Assembly (NCBI RefSeq): GCF_014640615.1
Contig: NZ_BMHH01000020.1
Coordinates: forward strand, 1 to 64,000
Reading direction: 5' to 3'
DNA length: 64,000 bases
From: Paramesorhizobium endophyticum
GTDB taxonomy: Bacteria > Pseudomonadota > Alphaproteobacteria > Rhizobiales > Rhizobiaceae
The translations under genes were made by a program, and so were the position numbers. The notes beneath the pieces are model-generated. The model did no database searches. It saw nothing but the letters and a program-made list of their open reading frames with translations, and was not told where the DNA came from. Shown here piece by piece: positions 59,647-64,000 of this stretch (position 1 is its first letter; each line of letters opens with the position of its first letter).

Positions 59647-62322
59647 ATGACTATCCGCAATCTCGAACATGCTGTCGCGCCCCGGTCTGTGGCTGTCTTC
59701 GGCGCGTCGGTCCGGCAGGGTTCGGTCGGCTGCACCATCATGGAAAATTTCCTCAAGGGCGGGTTCGAAGGGGAGGTCTGGCCCGTCAATCCGAAATATG
59801 GCGAGATTCTGGGGCGCCCCTGCTATGCGGACGCGGAGGCGCTTCCCGCCGCGCCGGACCTTGCGGTGATCGCCACGCGGCCCCAGACAGTACCGGACAT
59901 CATCCGCGCGCTCGGCGAAAAGGGAACGCGGGCCGCCGTGGTAATCACCGCCGGCTTGACACGGGAAAACGGCTTGCGGCAGGCCATGCTCGATGCCGCC
60001 CGGCCCCACCTGTTCCGCATCATCGGCCCCAACACCATTGGCCTCCTCGTTCCCTCGGCAAAGCTCAATGCGAGCTTCGCCCATATCGACCCGCAGCCCG
60101 GCGGCCTCGCGCTGTTGTCGCAATCGGGTGCGATCACCACCTCGCTCATCGACTGGGCGGCGGATGAAGGCATCGGCTTTTCCAATATCGTTTCCCTTGG
60201 CGACATGGCCGATGTCGACGTGGGCGACTATCTCGACCTGCTCGCGGGCGATGCCAAAACACGCGCGATCCTGCTTTATCTCGAAAGCGTTCCCGACCCG
60301 CGCAAGTTCATGTCGGCTGCGCGCGCCGCCGCGCGTATCAAGCCGGTTATTGCGGTGAAGGCGGGCAGGCACGCCACCGCCGCCAAGGCCGCCGCCACCC
60401 ATACCGGCGCGCTTTCCGGCTCCGACAAGGTGGTGGACGCTGCGCTCAGCCGGGCGGGCATTTTGCGTGTGCGGGGCCTCGGAGAGCTCTTCGACGCCGC
60501 CGAAACGGTGGCGCGCTTTCCCCGGCTGGAACGTTCGCGCGTCGCCATCGTCACCAATGGCGGAGGGGCGGGCGTGCTCGCAGTCGATACGCTCGCGGAT
60601 CTCGACGGCGAGTTGGCGGAATTATCCCCTGCTACCATCGAGCGGCTCGACAAGATATTGCCCGCCGCCTGGTCGCACGCAAACCCCGTGGACATCATCG
60701 GCGACGCGCCGGCAGGGCGCTACAGCGCGGCGGTCGCGGCCGTCGCAGACGATCCCGGCGTCGATGCGCTGCTTGTGATCAACTGCCCGACTGGGCTTGC
60801 TTCTCCGGCTGAAGCCGCCCGGGCCGTGGCTGGGCTGACGGAGGCCGGCATGATTGGCGGCAAGCCGGTTCTCACCTGCTGGCTGGGGGAGAAGACCGCC
60901 CGGGAAGGCCGCCATATCCTGCAGGAAGCGGGCCTTGCCAGCTTCGAGACGCCCGCCGCCGCGGCCACCGCTGTCTCTTACCTGAGCGGATGGTCGCGCG
61001 CGCAGAAGGCGCTTATGCGCGTGCCTTCGAGCCGGGGCGAAGACATTCATGGCGACCGCGAGGCGGTTCTCGCGATTTTCCGGAAGGCGGCATCCGAGGA
61101 CCGGCGGATGCTCACCGAGCCCGAGGCAAAGGCGGTCATCCGCGCCTATGGCATCCCCGTGCCGGAAACGGTGACGGTGCGCACGACCGAGGAGGCGTCA
61201 AAGGCGGCGGAAGGGTTGCTCCAGACCTCGCGCGTGGTGGTGAAGCTGCTTTCCAAGGAGATCACGCATAAATCGGATGTCGGCGGCGTCGTGCTCGATA
61301 TCGAGACCCCGCAGGGCGCAGCCGAAGCGGTGCGGAACATCGAAAGCCGGCTGCGCGAAGCGGGGGACGCGGATAAGATCGACGGCTTCGTGGTGCAGCC
61401 GATGATTACGGGGAAGGGCGCGCAGGAGTTGATCCTGGGCGTCAGCCGCGATCCTGTCTTCGGGCCTGTCATCCTGTTCGGTGCGGGTGGAACCGCCGTG
61501 GAAATCCTCGACGATACGGCGATAGCGCTTCCCCCGCTCGACAGCGTGCTTGCCGGGGACCTCATCGACCGCACCCGCATCGGACGGCTTCTGGCGGGCT
61601 ACCGCGACCGCCCGCCCGCCGACCGCGAGGGCATCGTCCGGGCGCTCAACGGCTTGTCGCAGCTCGTCGTGGATTTTCCCTGCATCGTCTCGATGGACGT
61701 CAACCCGATTCTGGCCGCAAGCGACGGCATCGTCGCGCTCGATGCCCGCATCGAGATCGCGCCTGACGATGTCGAAGTGCCGGGGCCGAACCCTGCGCTT
61801 GCCATCCGGCCCTATCCCGCGGCCTGGGAGAAGGAATTCAGCCTTGCGGATGTTAACTACCGCCTGCGGCCGATCAAGCCGGTGGATATCAGGCTCTTTC
61901 CGGAATTCCTTGCCAAAATCTCGCCCGAGGATATCCGCTTCCGCTTTCTGGCGCCACGACGGCACTTTCCCGACGAGATGCTGCTGCGGCTCACGCAGAT
62001 CGATTATGAGCGCGAGATCGCTTTCCTCGCCGAGCGCAAGGATACCGGCGAAATGGCTGGCATTGTCCGTCTCTTGTCCGACCCGGACAAGGAGAAGGCG
62101 GAATATGGCATCCTCGTTCGCACCGACCTGCAAGGCCACGGGCTGGGCTGGACGCTGCTGCGGCATGCCGTTGATTATGCGAGGGCCGAGGGGTTTTCGC
62201 AGTTCGAGGGCTTCGTCCTCAGCGAGAACATCAGGATGCTCGCCATGGCCGAGGAATTCGGCTTCAAGCTCGCGCCGCACCCGCAGGAGGCAGGCGTGGT
62301 CATCGCAACCTTGGCACTATAG
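59647..62322 (+). CDS. NDP-forming acyl-CoA ligase fused to GNAT acetyltransferase (Pat-like)
   Basis: This 891-residue protein starts after a GGAGG site. It holds a CoA-binding domain (about 8-130), succinyl-CoA-ligase-like domains (about 150-440), an ATP-grasp domain (about 480-700) and a C-terminal GNAT acetyltransferase (about 720-891, with the acetyl-CoA motif LQGHGLGWTLLRHAV). This is the layout of the protein lysine acetyltransferase Pat/PatZ. His252 in the THTGAL motif, the phosphohistidine of active NDP-forming acyl-CoA ligases, is kept here, whereas some Pat proteins have lost it. It may therefore make acyl-CoA as well as acetylate proteins. It stands alone. Confidence 0.88.
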   Translation: MTIRNLEHAVAPRSVAVFGASVRQGSVGCTIMENFLKGGFEGEVWPVNPKYGEILGRPCYADAEALPAAPDLAVIATRPQTVPDIIRALGEKGTRAAVVITAGLTRENGLRQAMLDAARPHLFRIIGPNTIGLLVPSAKLNASFAHIDPQPGGLALLSQSGAITTSLIDWAADEGIGFSNIVSLGDMADVDVGDYLDLLAGDAKTRAILLYLESVPDPRKFMSAARAAARIKPVIAVKAGRHATAAKAAATHTGALSGSDKVVDAALSRAGILRVRGLGELFDAAETVARFPRLERSRVAIVTNGGGAGVLAVDTLADLDGELAELSPATIERLDKILPAAWSHANPVDIIGDAPAGRYSAAVAAVADDPGVDALLVINCPTGLASPAEAARAVAGLTEAGMIGGKPVLTCWLGEKTAREGRHILQEAGLASFETPAAAATAVSYLSGWSRAQKALMRVPSSRGEDIHGDREAVLAIFRKAASEDRRMLTEPEAKAVIRAYGIPVPETVTVRTTEEASKAAEGLLQTSRVVVKLLSKEITHKSDVGGVVLDIETPQGAAEAVRNIESRLREAGDADKIDGFVVQPMITGKGAQELILGVSRDPVFGPVILFGAGGTAVEILDDTAIALPPLDSVLAGDLIDRTRIGRLLAGYRDRPPADREGIVRALNGLSQLVVDFPCIVSMDVNPILAASDGIVALDARIEIAPDDVEVPGPNPALAIRPYPAAWEKEFSLADVNYRLRPIKPVDIRLFPEFLAKISPEDIRFRFLAPRRHFPDEMLLRLTQIDYEREIAFLAERKDTGEMAGIVRLLSDPDKEKAEYGILVRTDLQGHGLGWTLLRHAVDYARAEGFSQFEGFVLSENIRMLAMAEEFGFKLAPHPQEAGVVIATLAL

Positions 62323-62339
62323 GCATTGCCTGAACCGAG

Positions 62340-62369
62340 CCGCCCCACGAAAAATTTTCATCGGGGCGG
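62340..62369 (+). terminator. Hairpin after the CoA-ligase gene
   Basis: CCGCCCC (62340-62346) and GGGGCGG (62363-62369) pair around an inner AT stem (GAAA with TTTC). It lies 17 bases after the stop codon and just upstream of the sigma-factor gene. There is no T run, so termination is uncertain. Confidence 0.5.
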
Positions 62370-62401
62370 ATTAAGATCATGATCGGCTCCGTATATAGGG
62401 C

Positions 62402-62938
62402 ATGATCAGATCCAGAAACCGTTTCGATATTGTCGGACAGCTCGGCTCGCTGCGGCGCTATGCGCGTTCGCTGACGCGCGACGCCACCGAGGCCGAGGAT
62501 CTGGTGCACGATGCGCTGGTGCGGGCCTATGAGCGGCGCGCAACCTGGCGCTCGGGCGGCAATTTGCGGGCTTGGCTGCTTTCGATCATGCACAATGCAT
62601 TCATCGACCGCGCCCGGTCGCGGCGTGCCGAAGCCGGGCGCATAGACGCGGCGTATCAACTCACGGAAACCCGCGCGGACCCGCCGCAGGAGCACGTCGT
62701 CCGGCTTGCGCAGGTGCGGCAGGCCTTCTTCGGTCTGCCTGAGGACCAGAGGGCGGCGCTGCATCTCGTCGCCATCGAAGGGCTCTCCTATCAAGAGGCG
62801 GCGGATGCGCTGAAAATACCCTTGGGCACGCTGATGTCCCGGATAGGCCGGGCCCGCGCTACCCTTCGCGCCCTGGAGGCGGACGCGCCCTCACAACCAA
62901 GAACCCACCTCAAGATCATCGGAGGCCGCGATGAGTGA
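62402..62938 (+). CDS. ECF-type RNA polymerase sigma factor
   Basis: This 178-residue protein has sigma region 2 (AEDLVHDALVRAYERRATWRSGGNLRAWLLSIMHNAFID) and region 4 (LPEDQRAALHLVAIEGLSYQEAADAL followed by PLGTLMSRIGRARATLR), with no region 3. This is the usual ECF layout. Its last bases overlap the next gene, a membrane protein that is very probably its anti-sigma factor. The signal it answers is not evident from the sequence. Confidence 0.92.
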   Translation: MIRSRNRFDIVGQLGSLRRYARSLTRDATEAEDLVHDALVRAYERRATWRSGGNLRAWLLSIMHNAFIDRARSRRAEAGRIDAAYQLTETRADPPQEHVVRLAQVRQAFFGLPEDQRAALHLVAIEGLSYQEAADALKIPLGTLMSRIGRARATLRALEADAPSQPRTHLKIIGGRDE

Positions 62939-63704
62939 GCCGCGCGACCCCATTCTCGATACAGACCTCGACGCCTATGTCGACGATCAGCTCGATGTTT
63001 CCCGCCGCATCGCGGTCGAGGCCTGGCTATCCGGCCATCCGGACGCAGCTGCCCGGGTGATGGCCGACCTGCGGACGCGGGACGAATTGCGGCTCGCGCT
63101 TGCCGGCTCGAAGAGTGCCGCGCGGCCCGCCACTGCCGATGCCGCGCGCCGGCTGGAGCGGGGGCTTTCCTATGGCCGGTTGTTCGCGAGCCTTCAGCGC
63201 GTCGCCGCCATCGGCCTGCTCGTCACCGCCGGCTGGCTGGCGAACGAGGCCTTCGGGCCGCTGAAGATAAGGGAAAGCGTCGCGTCCACGCCGCCGCCCG
63301 CCTATGTCGAGGATGCTGTGCGGGCCCACAGGACCAGCATGGTTCGCGCCGAGATGGCGTCGCAGCCGGAAAGCCGCGACCTCGATGCAGGCGAAATCCG
63401 CGCCGCCACCGCCATCGTCATGCCGGACCTGCCGAAGGACTGGCGGGTCAAGGATGTGCAGATCTACCCCTCGCAATACGGCCCCAGCGTGGAAGTCGCC
63501 ATCGGCAGCGAGGATTTTGGCGACCTTTCGCTTTTCGCCGTCCGGCCCGGCGTCTTCGACGTCGTCTCGCCCAAGATGGCGGCGATCGACGGCGCATCGG
63601 CGGCCTATTTCCAGATCGGCGACGTCGCCTACACGCTCGTCGCCAAGCCGGAGGCCAAAGATCTCGAGCGTGCAGCCGAAAGGCTCGCCCGTTCGCTTCA
63701 CTAA
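62931..63704 (+). CDS. Membrane anti-sigma factor (cognate to the upstream ECF factor)
   Basis: This 257-residue protein has an N-terminal cytoplasmic part of about 80 residues (DTDLDAYVDDQLDVSRRIAVEAWL), one membrane segment (about 85-105, RVAAIGLLVTAGWLANEAFG) and a C-terminal extracytoplasmic domain. The short DLDAYVDDQLD opening is a feature of FecR/anti-sigma-like regulators. No zinc-binding His/Cys motif is visible. Overlap of 8 bases with the sigma gene supports co-production and mutual control. Confidence 0.85.
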   Translation: MSEPRDPILDTDLDAYVDDQLDVSRRIAVEAWLSGHPDAAARVMADLRTRDELRLALAGSKSAARPATADAARRLERGLSYGRLFASLQRVAAIGLLVTAGWLANEAFGPLKIRESVASTPPPAYVEDAVRAHRTSMVRAEMASQPESRDLDAGEIRAATAIVMPDLPKDWRVKDVQIYPSQYGPSVEVAIGSEDFGDLSLFAVRPGVFDVVSPKMAAIDGASAAYFQIGDVAYTLVAKPEAKDLERAAERLARSLH

Positions 63705-63728
63705 TCTCATCAACCCCGAGAGGATGTC

Positions 63729-64000
63729 ATGAACACACCAAACTTCGGATACCAGACGGCCCATGCGAAGCCCGACGCCGCCCTTTTCGACGAGGGGCTG
63801 CGCCAGCATATGCTGCGCGTTTACAACTATATGGGTCTCGGCCTTGTGGTGACGGGCCTTGTCGCCTTCGCAGTCGCCTCGACGCCTGCGCTTTACGTGC
63901 CGATTTTCTCCACCCCGCTCAAATGGGTGGTGATGCTCGCGCCGCTGGCCTTTGTGCTGTTCTTCTCGTTCCGCATGCAGAGCATGTCGGCTGCCAGCGC
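63729..64000 (+). CDS. Bax-inhibitor-1/YccA-family membrane protein, partial
   Basis: The frame from the ATG at 63729 is open at the window edge (90 residues seen). It begins with a hydrophilic N-terminus (FGYQTAHAKPDAALFDEGLR) followed by membrane segments (HMLRVYNYMGLGLVVTGLVAF; WVVMLAPLAFVLFFSF), the pattern of the bacterial BI-1/YbhL/YccA family. These are predicted seven-helix inner-membrane proteins, some acting as pH-gated calcium leak channels. The end is outside the window. Confidence 0.85.
   Translation, partial: MNTPNFGYQTAHAKPDAALFDEGLRQHMLRVYNYMGLGLVVTGLVAFAVASTPALYVPIFSTPLKWVVMLAPLAFVLFFSFRMQSMSAAS

Overview
The window is high-GC alphaproteobacterial DNA. A complete repABC replication and partition module at about 13.9-17.8 kb means it belongs to a secondary replicon, either a second chromosome or a large plasmid, of a Rhizobiales bacterium. 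The gene types fit the Brucella/Ochrobactrum group and its relatives: a DUF3563 micro-protein, a Tlde1/DUF2778 protein, many oligopeptide- and polyamine-type ABC systems, and short palindromic intergenic repeats. The genus is an inference. I saw no rRNA, tRNA, insertion sequence, phage gene or CRISPR array.

Layout. 1-5.6 kb (minus): a polyamine-type ABC transporter joined to a three-part FAD/2Fe-2S dehydrogenase, read away from a divergent IclR regulator with two matching operator-like repeats. 6.6-8.9 kb: a sialyltransferase-like protein, a DUF1311 periplasmic protein and a Tlde1-type protein. 9.2-13.0 kb: a three-subunit membrane gluconate-type dehydrogenase (gamma, GMC flavoprotein, triheme cytochrome c). 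13.3 kb: a periplasmic EF-hand protein. 13.9-17.8 kb: repA, repB, an antisense RNA and repC, with two identical 14-bp partition-like palindromes flanking repA. 17.9-27.6 kb (minus): a GntR regulator, peptide-type ABC transporter, gamma-glutamyltransferase and TauE-type exporter, which look like one system for gamma-glutamyl peptides such as glutathione; a DeoR regulator follows. 28.0-31.0 kb: a frameshifted lipid kinase, a saccharopine-dehydrogenase-like protein and a DCC-family protein.

31.7-42.4 kb is a full phosphonate C-P lyase locus: phnF divergent from phnGHIJKL, a hexapeptide transferase, phnCDE, phnM and phnN. Its promoter region holds a good PhoB box and a perfect dyad that fits a PhnF operator, so phosphate starvation and a ligand-responsive repressor probably act together. 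Two kinds of palindromic repeat flank phnD.

42.7-47.3 kb: a MacAB/NodT-type tripartite efflux operon. 47.5-54.1 kb: small accessory and regulatory genes (DUF3563, MFS, a GlxA-type AraC regulator divergent from an NTF2-like and a gamma-carbonic-anhydrase-like gene, an ABM monooxygenase divergent from a LysR regulator) and a decayed Bcr/CflA transporter. 54.4-57.4 kb: a peptide-binding protein followed by peptidase T. 57.5-59.3 kb: a striking fusion of an AztD-like zinc chaperone with ZinT. 59.6-62.3 kb: a large CoA ligase-acetyltransferase. 62.4 kb to the end: an ECF sigma factor, its likely membrane anti-sigma factor and the start of a Bax-inhibitor-1 family gene.
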